A stretch of DNA of 64,000 bases from Peristeroidobacter agariperforans (GTDB lineage Bacteria; Pseudomonadota; Gammaproteobacteria; Steroidobacterales; Steroidobacteraceae). The DNA lies in contig NZ_RYFW01000001.1 in assembly GCF_004138335.1 (NCBI RefSeq), positions 310,001 to 374,000 on the forward strand. Reading direction: 5' to 3'. Positions 36,574 through 44,883 of this stretch are shown one piece after another. The first letter of the stretch is position 1. The number at the start of each line of letters is the position of its first letter. A program made the translations under genes and the position numbers. Under the pieces are notes generated by a model. That model worked only from the letters and a program-made list of their open reading frames with translations. It searched no databases and had not been told where the DNA came from.

Positions 36574-36658
36574 TTACGGGCAAACTCGCCGAAAGGCGAG
36601 GACGCAAAGCTTCCGGTCTAACGGATTCATTCCTAAGACAGCGGGGTTGCCACGGGCC
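36574..36658 (+). promoter_or_regulatory. Cyclic-di-GMP-I (GEMM) riboswitch aptamer
   Basis: The segment matches the GEMM-I consensus nearly base for base in its conserved parts: GGGCAAAC, then a CTCGCC-GAAA-GGCGAG hairpin with the GNRA tetraloop, GACGCAAAGC, TTCCGG, TCTAA, and finally AGCGGGGTTGCC. In the Vibrio Vc2 aptamer these elements form the ligand pocket and the tetraloop/receptor contact. It lies between the promoter at 36508-36536 and the SPOR protein gene at 36830, on the same strand, so it should make that gene respond to cellular c-di-GMP. Confidence 0.93.
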
Positions 36659-36669
36659 GCGACATGATG

Positions 36670-36741
36670 CGGCAACGGTTTCGCCACACAAGAAAACAGC
36701 GAAACTGCCGTGAATGAGCGCGACGCGCATAAGCGCGCTCA
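36670..36741 (+). promoter_or_regulatory. Possible expression platform: two consecutive hairpins
   Basis: Hairpin A (36670-36710) pairs CGGCA and GTTTCGC with GCGAAAC and TGCCG, a 12-bp stem with a 3-nt bulge and a 14-nt loop. Hairpin B (36715-36741) pairs TGAGCGCG with CGCGCTCA and runs into CTTCCCCCCC. They directly follow the aptamer. Neither has a U run, so transcription termination would need a factor, or the switch may act by RNA access. Confidence 0.5.
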
Positions 36742-36829
36742 CTTCCCCCCCGCAGAAAGGATCCGTTCAGCCGAAGTGCGTCCACCGCAGCGGGCGGTAT
36801 TCGGCGGCGCAACGGGTCGGGGAAGAAAC

Positions 36830-38944
36830 GTGGAAGACAATACCAGCAAGGTCTATGTAGAGCCGGAACGCTCACAGCCGCCGCTCGTCTCCCAGAACGC
36901 AGGGAGCGGTACGCAGCTGTTTGTCATCAACCTGTGCGCGTCGATCGCGCCGGTGTCGACGACGGGCCGTAACATTCCCGGGCTCGAGAATTACAAGCTT
37001 TATCAGGTCGCGCGCGTCGAAGACGGACGCACGCGCCATCGTTTGCGCCTCGGCTTCTTTACCAACGAAGCGCATGCTGAACGCGTGCTCACCGTCGTAC
37101 GTCAGCAATATCCGACCGCATTCACGACCAGCCTGAGCGATGAAGATCGCCGCTTCACCCGCGGCTATGTGCCGGCCGCGGCGCCGGCGCCCGCACCCCG
37201 CCCGCCTGTTGCTGTTGTCAACACACCGCCGCCTGCTCCTGTTGCCGCAGCCCCTGCCGCGAAAGCCGCCCCTGCTCCGAAGGCTGCGCCAGCGCCGCAG
37301 GCCGCCGCGAAACCCGCTGCGCCGAAGCCCGCTCAACCTGCAAAGGCCGCCGCGAAGAAGGCTCCGAACGACGAAGTCGTCGAGATGACCTGGGAGCCGG
37401 ACGAAGCCACCAAGGCCGCAGTCACGTCCGCCTCGTTGCCGAAGATAAAGGCGCTGACCGAAGCGCCTGGCCTCGATGAGATGAGCTGGAACGACAGCCC
37501 CGCTCCGGCGCCCGCTGCCGCTCCGGCGCCCGCTGCCGCGCCGGCCCCTGCGGCCGCATCCGCGACGGCGAAGGAACCGCTGGCCGTTGGCTTGTTGAGC
37601 GGCAAGTTCGCCGCACTCGATACAGGCAAGCTGAAGATCAAGACCAATCCGGCGCCGGCTGCGCGCCAGGCCGCCACTCCGCCCGCCCCTGTCGTCGTCC
37701 CGGCGAAGCTGGATACGTCCGCGAGCGTGCGCGTGCCCGCTCTGACGTTCTCCGATCCTGAACCGACCCCGGCCGCCGCTCAGAAGAGCAACGGATCGAA
37801 CCAGCCGTATCATGTCGGCAAGGGCGTCAATATCGAAGAAGTCGACGCGTTCGAGCTCGACCTCTACGACGACCCGCCGGCCAAGGCCGCTGCACCAGCT
37901 GCTGCGAAGCCAGCGCCGGCCGTAGCAAACAAAGCGGCCGCTGCGCCAGTAAATAAAGGGGCCGCTGCGCCGAAACCCGCCGCTGCAAAGCCTGCAGCGC
38001 CGCCGGTTGCCAAGAAGGCCGAGCCGCCTGCGAAGCCCGCTGCTGCCGTAGCAAACAAAGCCGCGGCGCCGTCTCCGAAGCAAGTGCCGCCCGCACTGGT
38101 TCGCGACTCGTCGCATGCGCATCCGAATCTCGACAGCACCCAGACCATTCGCGCGCTGACCAGCGAAGAGCTGAACGAGAACGCGCAGGACAAGTGGTTT
38201 GCGATTCAGCTGGCTGCGTCCGAGCAGCCGGTGAATCTGGACATCCTGCCGCACCTCGATATCTTCGAGGCGTATCGTTTGTATTCCGTCGCGACGGCGG
38301 GCAGCGGCAAGATCGTGCACTCGCTGCGTCTGGGCTTCTTCAAGGAAGCGGTGTCGGCCGAAGCGGTCGCGGGATATCTCAAGACGTTCTTCCCGTCGCC
38401 CTCGGTTCTGCGCATCAGCGTCGCCGAACAGGCGCGCTTCAAAGATGCTCCGCAGCCGCGTCGTGCCGAACGTGAAGAGCCGAAGAACAATGTCGTCGAG
38501 CTCAACAATGCCCGCGCCAATCGCGCGCCCGTTGTGCCGACCATCACGATGGAAGTCGATACATCGGCGACTGGCGCATTCCGTCCCAATGCCACGGGTG
38601 CGTTCCGCCCGAACGCCACGGGAGCGCTGAACTCCGCCACCGGCACGTTCAAGCCTGGCGCGACCGGCGCGTTCAAAGCCAACGCCACGGGCGCCTTCAA
38701 GCTGAACTCCACCGGCGTTCACAAAGCACTGGACAGCCGAGTCGCCGCCAAATCCGCCGCCCCTGCGACCAAGCGCTCCGAGCCGACTCGCGCCGGTAAT
38801 ACCGGCAAGCACAAGCAGCTCAAGAAGAGCCTGGCCGAGGAGCTGATGGAGGAGGCACGCGAAGTCGAGCTGTCCGAGAGCGGCATTCGCAAGCTGCCGC
38901 AGAACAACTCGTTGCTGTCGCGCCTGCTAGGCAAAAAGAAGTAA
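36830..38944 (+). CDS. Two-SPOR-domain Ala/Pro-rich protein under riboswitch control
   Basis: The protein (704 residues from the GTG at 36830, with GGGAAG before it; the frame is open to a GTG at 36710 but that stretch lacks codon bias) has two SPOR-like domains. The first spans about 27-105 (LFVINLCASIAP to HRLRLGFFTNEAHAERVL), the second about 452-535 (WFAIQLAASEQPVNLDI to HSLRLGFFKEAVSAEAV). They are separated by a long Ala/Pro/Lys linker. An array of TGAFxxNA octapeptides (about 581-633) and a basic C-terminus follow (LLSRLLGKKK). SPOR domains usually bind denuded septal peptidoglycan, but no signal peptide or membrane helix is seen. A FimV-like or polar/secretion scaffold role is conceivable. 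Confidence 0.85.
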   Translation: MEDNTSKVYVEPERSQPPLVSQNAGSGTQLFVINLCASIAPVSTTGRNIPGLENYKLYQVARVEDGRTRHRLRLGFFTNEAHAERVLTVVRQQYPTAFTTSLSDEDRRFTRGYVPAAAPAPAPRPPVAVVNTPPPAPVAAAPAAKAAPAPKAAPAPQAAAKPAAPKPAQPAKAAAKKAPNDEVVEMTWEPDEATKAAVTSASLPKIKALTEAPGLDEMSWNDSPAPAPAAAPAPAAAPAPAAASATAKEPLAVGLLSGKFAALDTGKLKIKTNPAPAARQAATPPAPVVVPAKLDTSASVRVPALTFSDPEPTPAAAQKSNGSNQPYHVGKGVNIEEVDAFELDLYDDPPAKAAAPAAAKPAPAVANKAAAAPVNKGAAAPKPAAAKPAAPPVAKKAEPPAKPAAAVANKAAAPSPKQVPPALVRDSSHAHPNLDSTQTIRALTSEELNENAQDKWFAIQLAASEQPVNLDILPHLDIFEAYRLYSVATAGSGKIVHSLRLGFFKEAVSAEAVAGYLKTFFPSPSVLRISVAEQARFKDAPQPRRAEREEPKNNVVELNNARANRAPVVPTITMEVDTSATGAFRPNATGAFRPNATGALNSATGTFKPGATGAFKANATGAFKLNSTGVHKALDSRVAAKSAAPATKRSEPTRAGNTGKHKQLKKSLAEELMEEAREVELSESGIRKLPQNNSLLSRLLGKKK
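38570..38728 (+). repeat. Tandem octapeptide-coding repeats (TGAFxxNA)
   Basis: Seven near-repeats of about 24 bp encode TGAFRPNA twice, then TGALNSA, TGTFKPGA, TGAFKANA, TGAFKLNS and TGVHKA. The first two copies are identical at protein level but not at DNA level, which shows selection on the peptide. The array is in frame within the SPOR protein gene. Confidence 0.85.
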
Positions 38945-39026
38945 CTGCGGCGTTTCGGCGCGCCCTCTCGCGCCGACCCTTCGGTCTGCGGCACACTGCA
39001 CCGTCCCATCCTGACGAGGCTGCGCC

Positions 39027-39509
39027 GTGGACATCCGAACCGCCGATCTTTGCGATCAATTCAGCGACGAGTTGGAAATCTGTGAGCCGTTGTTCGGCGA
39101 CTTCGGCGGACAGCTCCAGTTCGGCGGCCCGATCGCCACCATCAAATGCTTCGAAGACAACTCGCTGGTCCGCGAACTAACCGCTGAAGCTGGCGACGGA
39201 CGCGTGCTCGTCATCGATGCCGGCGGATCCATGCGTCGCGCAGTGGTTGGCGATGTGCTCGCCCGGAAAGCCATCGATAATGGCTGGGCCGGCATCGTGG
39301 TCTACGGTTGTATCCGTGACTCCGCAGCGATGGCCGACATGCCCATCGGCGTCAAAGCGCTCGGCACGCATCCTTTGAAGACCGACAAGCGCGGCGAAGG
39401 CCAGCGCGACATCGTCGTTCGCTTCGGCGGCGTAACGTTCCGTCCGGGCGATTGGTTGTATGCCGACGAGGATGGCGTGATCCTCGCTCGCCGGCAGTTG
39501 GTCAAGTAA
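39027..39509 (+). CDS. rraA: RNase E activity regulator RraA
   Basis: RraA (160 residues, usual length) binds and inhibits RNase E. The family landmarks are clear: TADLCDQFSDELEICEPLF at the N-terminus, QFGGPIATIKCFEDN, LVIDAGGSMRRAVVGD, WAGIVVYGCIRDSAAM and RPGDWLYADEDGVIL. The start is a GTG at 39027. It follows the riboswitch-controlled gene by 82 bp in the same direction and could be read from the same transcript. Confidence 0.95.
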   Translation: MDIRTADLCDQFSDELEICEPLFGDFGGQLQFGGPIATIKCFEDNSLVRELTAEAGDGRVLVIDAGGSMRRAVVGDVLARKAIDNGWAGIVVYGCIRDSAAMADMPIGVKALGTHPLKTDKRGEGQRDIVVRFGGVTFRPGDWLYADEDGVILARRQLVK

Positions 39510-39530
39510 CGACCGACGAGCTCGCGGCGC

Positions 39531-39698
39531 TCAACTGATCTTCGCGGTCCGGGTGAGCTTTTCGAATTCCGGCAGCGACGCTTCGAAGTAGTGGAGCGCG
39601 GCGCCATCCAGCGTCATCACATAAAGCTTGCCGTCGCTGACGGCCAGCACCGAGCGGCCGCGACGTTTGATTTCATCCGCGCCAACGTAGCTGTAGTT
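39531..39698 (-). pseudogene. Remnant of a protein C-terminus behind the AttH-like gene
   Basis: Immediately after the AttH-like stop, a different frame reads 56 residues to a TGA: SYVGADEIKRRGRSVLAVSD, then GKLYVMTLDGAALHYFEASL and PEFEKLTRTAKIS. The composition and codon choice look coding, but no start codon with a ribosome site precedes it and the N-terminal part is missing. The sense resembles the end of a small exported β-protein (GKLYVM motif). It is probably a truncated gene left by a deletion. Confidence 0.45.
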
Positions 39699-40830
39699 AC
39701 AAACGCATCTTCCCTGCGTAGCCCGTCAGCTCCAGGTAACCGCGACCTATGGGCTTGCCCGCTTCGAAGGCGCGAACAGCACCCTCCCAATAGATCGTAC
39801 CGGTACTGCCGCTCGCATCGTTTTCCTGATCGTCGATGAGCGGCTGCAACGTGATCACACGCTCGCCGACGGTCACTTGCCACTCGATCGGATAGCGAAC
39901 GCCCGTGCGTGACGAGCGCCAGTAGCGCAGCGGCTTCCACTCCACTGCTTCGGGTTTATACGAAACAGCATTGTTGGCGCTGGCGTCCCGCCACTTCGCA
40001 GCGGCCCACAGTTCGCGGTCTCCAGAGCCGCGCATCTGGAACAGCATCAACGCGCCGCCGTCGTCGAGGTTGATGCCAACCCAATCCCAGCCCTGCGCGC
40101 GCTCATCGACGATGCCGCTGGACCACTCGTGGTCGAACCAAGCGAGGCCGCGCACCGATTGATCCTTGCCGCCGATACCGATGCGGCCGGTGACGGCAAG
40201 TTGAGGCAGGCTGTAGTAATACGATGCCGAGATCGGGTTCGGGCCTTTTTGACTGAAGCCCTGATCGCCCTGAAGCAGGGGCGGCGCTTTCGGCTGCAGC
40301 TTCAAATCGAGCTGTAAGTCGTCGGCTTTGGCCACGGCGATATATCCATCGCCGTCGCGCCGCAGCTGCCAATCGTCGATATAAACATCGAGCGACCCTT
40401 CCGCAGCTTCAGCGAGCCCAAACCCGGGCCGCGCGGACTTCTCGTGATGTAACAACGAGCCGCGCTTTGGATCGCTGACCGCCAGGTGAGCGAACAAAAC
40501 CTGGCGCAAGGCGAATCGCGAAGGATTGTCGTCGTCGATGCCGGTGCGCGAGCGAAAGAAAGTGAGTTGAAACCCGAGCGGCGCACCGGAGGTGTCTTCG
40601 ACCCAGCCGGTGACATACCACCATTCCGTCTTGAACAGAGGATGACTGCCCTCGTCGCGTGGGAATTCCATTTGATAGCCGGGCGTTACGTCAGGATAGA
40701 CAACCTCGGCACGTGCACCGGCGGCAACGAGAAGCGCAACCGATAGCACCACGCAAACACGCGCAACGATGCGCTCCAACACGCGCTGAGCATCTAACAA
40801 GGACGGGTTGCGCGCGACGACCCGGCGCAT
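39697..40830 (-). CDS. AttH/CrtC-like lipocalin-domain protein
   Basis: The 377-residue protein has a signal peptide (to GARAE) and the tandem lipocalin-like fold of the AttH/CrtC family: FPRDEGSHPLFKTEWWYVTG, PLGFQLTFFRSRTG, RGLAWFDHEWSSG and DWVGINLDDGGALMLFQMRG. The ATG at 40830 overlaps the permease stop (TGATG), so the genes are translationally coupled. In Agrobacterium-type att loci the same trio of ABC ATPase, permease and AttH occurs. It may carry or modify a lipid handled by the transporter. Confidence 0.93.
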   Translation of the reverse strand: MRRVVARNPSLLDAQRVLERIVARVCVVLSVALLVAAGARAEVVYPDVTPGYQMEFPRDEGSHPLFKTEWWYVTGWVEDTSGAPLGFQLTFFRSRTGIDDDNPSRFALRQVLFAHLAVSDPKRGSLLHHEKSARPGFGLAEAAEGSLDVYIDDWQLRRDGDGYIAVAKADDLQLDLKLQPKAPPLLQGDQGFSQKGPNPISASYYYSLPQLAVTGRIGIGGKDQSVRGLAWFDHEWSSGIVDERAQGWDWVGINLDDGGALMLFQMRGSGDRELWAAAKWRDASANNAVSYKPEAVEWKPLRYWRSSRTGVRYPIEWQVTVGERVITLQPLIDDQENDASGSTGTIYWEGAVRAFEAGKPIGRGYLELTGYAGKMRL

Positions 40831-43385
40831 CACCAATCCTCCCTGACCGCGCGCACGACTTCGCCACCCATCGCCTGCCGACCACTTACGACCGCGATCA
40901 ATGCAGCCGCCGCGATCAACGCCGCGCTCAAGCCAGCGAGCAATCCGACGGGCGCGCTCAAATCCATGCTCCAGTGAAACGACTGCCGGTTCACGACGTA
41001 GATCAAAATCAAGCTGATAGCGGTGCCCGCGATCAAACCAACGATCACGCCGAGCGCGCCGAGCACCGAGCCTTCAATCGCCAGCATCGTCGCGACCTGG
41101 CCACGCGTAAAGCCCAAATGCCTGAGTGCGCCGAACTCGCTCCGCCGCGCCAGCACCTGAGCACTGATACCGGCCGCAATGCCGAACAAACCGATAGTCA
41201 CGGCCACCAGCTCCAACAAATAGGTTATCGCAAACGTTCGATCGAACGCGGCCAGCGACAGCTTGCGCAGCTCACCTGGCGTGCGCATATCGTGATCCGT
41301 GCCCGGTGGCATCAGGTCGCGAATCGCATTGCCGACCTTGCCTATGTCCGCTGCGTCATCCAGCCAGAACCAGACGGTGTTCACCGCGCGATCACCAGTC
41401 AATGCCACGTAATCATCTCGTCCCATGACGATCGCGCCGTTCTGATGCTCATAGTCGCGCCACACGCCGCGCACCGAGCCGACAACTTGCTTGCCTGCGA
41501 GATCGAACTCGATCTCATCGCCCGACTCGATGGCGAACAGATCCGACGCCGCCTCGCTCACCCACACCGGCAAGGCGCCGCTCGGGGGGTCGTCAGTCGC
41601 GGTGCTCATCATCCACAACGTCTTTTCGGGATGATCGCGATTCATCGAACGGGCAATCAAAGTCAGAGCCGGACGATCGGGCGAGAGCTGCACGCGAGCA
41701 AAGCGGTTGTACTCCACATGCTCGACACCCGGCACCCGCCCCATCGATTTCGCCAGCGACTCGTCCAGATACGACGACTGACCGACGTAACCGACGCGCA
41801 CATACAAGTCCGCCGGCAGCACCTTCTGTGTCCATTGATCCAGCGAGTCGCGGAATGACGTAACCATGATGGCCATCGACGCCATCAAGCTGAAGCTGAC
41901 GATGATGGAAGAAACACTGAGCGTCGCGTACTTCGCCGTGCCGGCGATCTGCGCAATGGCAATCTCATACGGAATACGACGCCAGCGCGGCGCGTGACGC
42001 AGTACGAAGCGAACAACCGACGGCATCGCCACCACGCAAGCAATGAGGAACAACGCGATGGCAACGAAGCCGGGCAATGGCAGCCCTGCGATCGGCGGCA
42101 AACTCACGGTGATCGCCGCCAGCACACCGAGCGTCAACACCATCCAGCCATGTGGGCGAATCTCACCGCTGGTGATGTCGCCTGCCTTCAGCGCACTGGC
42201 CGTTGGAACCCGAGCGGCGTCGAGCGCAGGCCGCAGCGCTCCTGCAACGGCCACGCCGATGCCGAGCAACGAGAACACTGCGACTTCAGCAACATGAACG
42301 TTCAACCCAGGCGCGAGCCCGCGAAAGTAACCAGCGCCCAGGTCGGCGCCGAGCGCACTCAGTCCGATCCGCGCGATCAGCACACCAAGTACGATGCCAA
42401 CCGCCGCGCCGAGCACGCCGACGATCACGGTGCTCGAAAGCATCAACAGCAGCTGTTCCGTGCGGGTCACGCCAATCGCGTGCATGACCGCGAACTCACG
42501 ACGCCGGCGCAGCGCCGCCAGCGACTGCGTGGAATAAACAAAGAAGCCGCCGGTGAACAGCGCAACCAGCGCCAGTGCCGTAAGATTGGACCGATACGCA
42601 CGCGACAATCTCAAAGCATCGTCGGTCGCTTCACCTGGCGTCGTAACGCGCACCGTCGGCGGCAGCAGTTCCGCGAGCGCTGCTTTTACTTGCTCCGGAC
42701 TGGAACCGGTCGCGAGCCGCAGATTGATGCGCGACAGCTTACCGAGCCGTTCGAACACCCATTGAGCGGTCGCGATATCGACGACACCACCGAAGTCCTG
42801 CAGCGCCGCCGGCGGCAGCACTCCGGCCACACGCAACCGCTCCCGCTTCACGCCAACCTGGAATTCGATGAACTCGCCACGCTCGAGCTGCAATTCGCGC
42901 GCCGCGCTTGCGCTCAAGAGGATGGAGCGATTGCCGAACTGATCGTCAGTTTGTTCATCGCCCGCGTCAGCGCCCGATCTCTCTTCATCGGCGCCGGCGC
43001 CAACAACCGACGCTGCGAATGCCGGCTGCAAAAGCTTCGAGCGGAAGCCGTCCATCCCGAGCACCATCAATGGACCGCGACGGCCGACGACCTTCGCTTC
43101 GACTTCCACGACCGGGCTGGCCACCACCACACCGGGTGTTCGAGCGATGCGCGGATACACACTTTCGTCGAAGCCCTCTGCGCCGCCTTCGATGGCGAGA
43201 TCGGCGAGCCCATACAAGCTGCGCGCCGCCAAGGAAATTTCATCGGCAGCGGAACGATTGATCAGATAGATCGCGAGTCCGAGCGCCACACCCAGCGCAA
43301 TCGCGAGAACAGCGAGCAGCGTGCGCCCCGGCGAGCGCCGCATGGGGCCGGTGATCGCGGCCTCGATGAGCAGCGGCGCGATCAC
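40830..43385 (-). CDS. FtsX/MacB-type ABC transporter permease
   Basis: The 851-residue membrane protein has a duplicated FtsX arrangement. An N-terminal helix (TLLAVLAIALGVALGLAIYL) is followed by a large periplasmic domain (about 45-255), three helices with ALRRRREFAVMHAIGVTR, a central pair, a second periplasmic domain (about 510-690) and a final three helices with LARRSEFGALRHLGFTRGQV. It works with the ATPase encoded just upstream (4-bp overlap). This family moves lipids or lipoproteins out of the inner membrane or drives envelope proteins by mechanotransmission. Confidence 0.94.
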   Translation of the reverse strand: MIAPLLIEAAITGPMRRSPGRTLLAVLAIALGVALGLAIYLINRSAADEISLAARSLYGLADLAIEGGAEGFDESVYPRIARTPGVVVASPVVEVEAKVVGRRGPLMVLGMDGFRSKLLQPAFAASVVGAGADEERSGADAGDEQTDDQFGNRSILLSASAARELQLERGEFIEFQVGVKRERLRVAGVLPPAALQDFGGVVDIATAQWVFERLGKLSRINLRLATGSSPEQVKAALAELLPPTVRVTTPGEATDDALRLSRAYRSNLTALALVALFTGGFFVYSTQSLAALRRRREFAVMHAIGVTRTEQLLLMLSSTVIVGVLGAAVGIVLGVLIARIGLSALGADLGAGYFRGLAPGLNVHVAEVAVFSLLGIGVAVAGALRPALDAARVPTASALKAGDITSGEIRPHGWMVLTLGVLAAITVSLPPIAGLPLPGFVAIALFLIACVVAMPSVVRFVLRHAPRWRRIPYEIAIAQIAGTAKYATLSVSSIIVSFSLMASMAIMVTSFRDSLDQWTQKVLPADLYVRVGYVGQSSYLDESLAKSMGRVPGVEHVEYNRFARVQLSPDRPALTLIARSMNRDHPEKTLWMMSTATDDPPSGALPVWVSEAASDLFAIESGDEIEFDLAGKQVVGSVRGVWRDYEHQNGAIVMGRDDYVALTGDRAVNTVWFWLDDAADIGKVGNAIRDLMPPGTDHDMRTPGELRKLSLAAFDRTFAITYLLELVAVTIGLFGIAAGISAQVLARRSEFGALRHLGFTRGQVATMLAIEGSVLGALGVIVGLIAGTAISLILIYVVNRQSFHWSMDLSAPVGLLAGLSAALIAAAALIAVVSGRQAMGGEVVRAVREDW

Positions 43386-44071
43386 GACTGACGGGAGGAA
43401 CCTGCTGCGCGCGGCGCCAATCCTTGCCGGGAAAGTTGCAGGATGCGATCGGTGGTGGCGGCCGCCAGCTCCGAATGAGTCACCAGAATGCCGGCCGCAT
43501 TGTCGCGCTTGAGTTGCGCCGCCAGCAGCTCGAGGACTTCAGCCGCGGATTCGGAATCGAGATTGCCGGTGGGCTCATCCGCGAGCACCAATGCCGGACG
43601 ATGCGCCAGCGCGCGAGCGACGGCGACACGTTGCATCTCACCGCCGGAGAGTTGGGACGGCGCAGCGTTGGCACGTTCCAACATGCCGACGGCGTCCAAC
43701 AACTCACGCACTCGATCGGCAGCTTCGCGACCTTGCTGGCCATTCAGAGCCAGCGGCAAGGCAACGTTCCGCTCGACGCTCAAGTGCGGCAACAAATGGA
43801 ATGCTTGAAACACGAAGCCCATGCGCGCCCGGCGCAGGCGTGTGCGTGAATCGTCGTCGAGCTCGCCGATATCCCGACCGTCGAGCGAGATCCGCCCGGC
43901 GTCCGGCGTATCGAGCCCGGCGATCAGATTGAGCAGTGTGGATTTGCCGGTGCCCGACTCGCCCATTACGGCGACGTACTCCCCCGGCGCGAGCTGCAGA
44001 GAAACGCCGCCGAGCACCTGTCGCGGCGGCGTTCCTCCGAAGGATTTGCTGATGTTCTCGACCCGCAGCAT
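43382..44071 (-). CDS. LolD/MacB-like ABC transporter ATPase
   Basis: The 229-residue ATPase has Walker A ([18 protein letters not shown]), Q-loop ([20 protein letters not shown]), ABC signature ([15 protein letters not shown]), Walker B ([12 protein letters not shown]) and H-loop ([10 protein letters not shown]). It is the nucleotide-binding partner of the permease at 40830-43385. Its ATG overlaps by one base the stop of the outer membrane protein gene upstream (TGATG). Confidence 0.95.
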   Translation of the reverse strand: MLRVENISKSFGGTPPRQVLGGVSLQLAPGEYVAVMGESGTGKSTLLNLIAGLDTPDAGRISLDGRDIGELDDDSRTRLRRARMGFVFQAFHLLPHLSVERNVALPLALNGQQGREAADRVRELLDAVGMLERANAAPSQLSGGEMQRVAVARALAHRPALVLADEPTGNLDSESAAEVLELLAAQLKRDNAAGILVTHSELAAATTDRILQLSRQGLAPRAAGSSRQS

Positions 44072-44745
44072 CAGAAGCCGATGATGACTCCCAGCGCGGC
44101 CTGGTATTGCACGAACGTATCGGACTTGGCACGGATCCCACAGGTGCCCACGCCGTTATCCGAGACGCAGAAGACGTTGCCGCTGCTATCGAGCAGCGTA
44201 ACGAAAGCACGCGCATCGAAGCGCACGCCAAAGTGATCCGTGACAGGCACCTTGAAGCCGCCGCCCACCGAGAACGCGAACTTGGTCTCGTCATCGAGCC
44301 CCGGACCGTCCGGACTGAGCCGCGCTCCGCCGATCGTCATGCCGAAATACGGAATCACGGTCTGGGCGTCCTGATACATGACGGTGCCGCCGATCTGCAG
44401 ATATTCCACGTCGAGATCCAGCGGCACGGCGCCGTCGATCGAGCTGCCCTGCTTGGTGTAGATCAGCTCGTAGTGCCGCCATTCATCCGCGGCGGCATCG
44501 ATGAACAAGCCGAAGCTGTTGTCCGCATCCAGATCGCGATCGGTGTTGGTGGTCGGGTCTTCGAATTCGCCGCCGGCCATGTAGCCGTAGAACGGGGTGA
44601 ACTCCCAGCTCGAATACGTATCGGGCGCGTGTTGCGCGGAAGCGCTGGCAGCCGCCGCCAACAGCGTTACGCCAAACGCGGCGCGCATCCAGTTGCGCAG
44701 AGAAATCTGTCGTGGAAAGAACCACTTACCAATGTGCCAATGCAT
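44071..44745 (-). CDS. Outer membrane β-barrel protein
   Basis: The 224-residue protein has a signal peptide ending ASASAQ. Alternating strands are typical of a small β-barrel (FTPFYGYMAGGEFED, AQTVIPYFGMTIGGARLSP, VQYQAALGVIIGF); the C-terminal Phe is the BAM recognition residue. The closest description is an OmpW/OmpA-barrel-like protein. It is the first gene of the coupled ABC/AttH operon, suggesting a trans-envelope system. Confidence 0.88.
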   Translation of the reverse strand: MHWHIGKWFFPRQISLRNWMRAAFGVTLLAAAASASAQHAPDTYSSWEFTPFYGYMAGGEFEDPTTNTDRDLDADNSFGLFIDAAADEWRHYELIYTKQGSSIDGAVPLDLDVEYLQIGGTVMYQDAQTVIPYFGMTIGGARLSPDGPGLDDETKFAFSVGGGFKVPVTDHFGVRFDARAFVTLLDSSGNVFCVSDNGVGTCGIRAKSDTFVQYQAALGVIIGF

Positions 44746-44883
44746 AGCCTAAAGACTCCTTCGGTGCGGCCGCGGGCCGACTTCGGCTGACCGTCGCGCC
44801 GGCTAAGTTAACATGTCGCAGGTTCGTTGCCTGAACGTTGCCCTTCACCACCTATTCGCCCCCACGCCGTCAATCGAGTCACA

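Noticed and set aside
36714-36860. 48-codon frame between the riboswitch and the SPOR gene as a possible leader peptide
   Set aside because: It has no Shine-Dalgarno, poor codon choice, and runs over the more convincing GTG start at 36830.
36872-38812. 646-codon Arg/Gly-rich frame on the minus strand
   Set aside because: It is antisense to the SPOR gene; the Gly/Arg richness mirrors the Ala/Pro linker codons.
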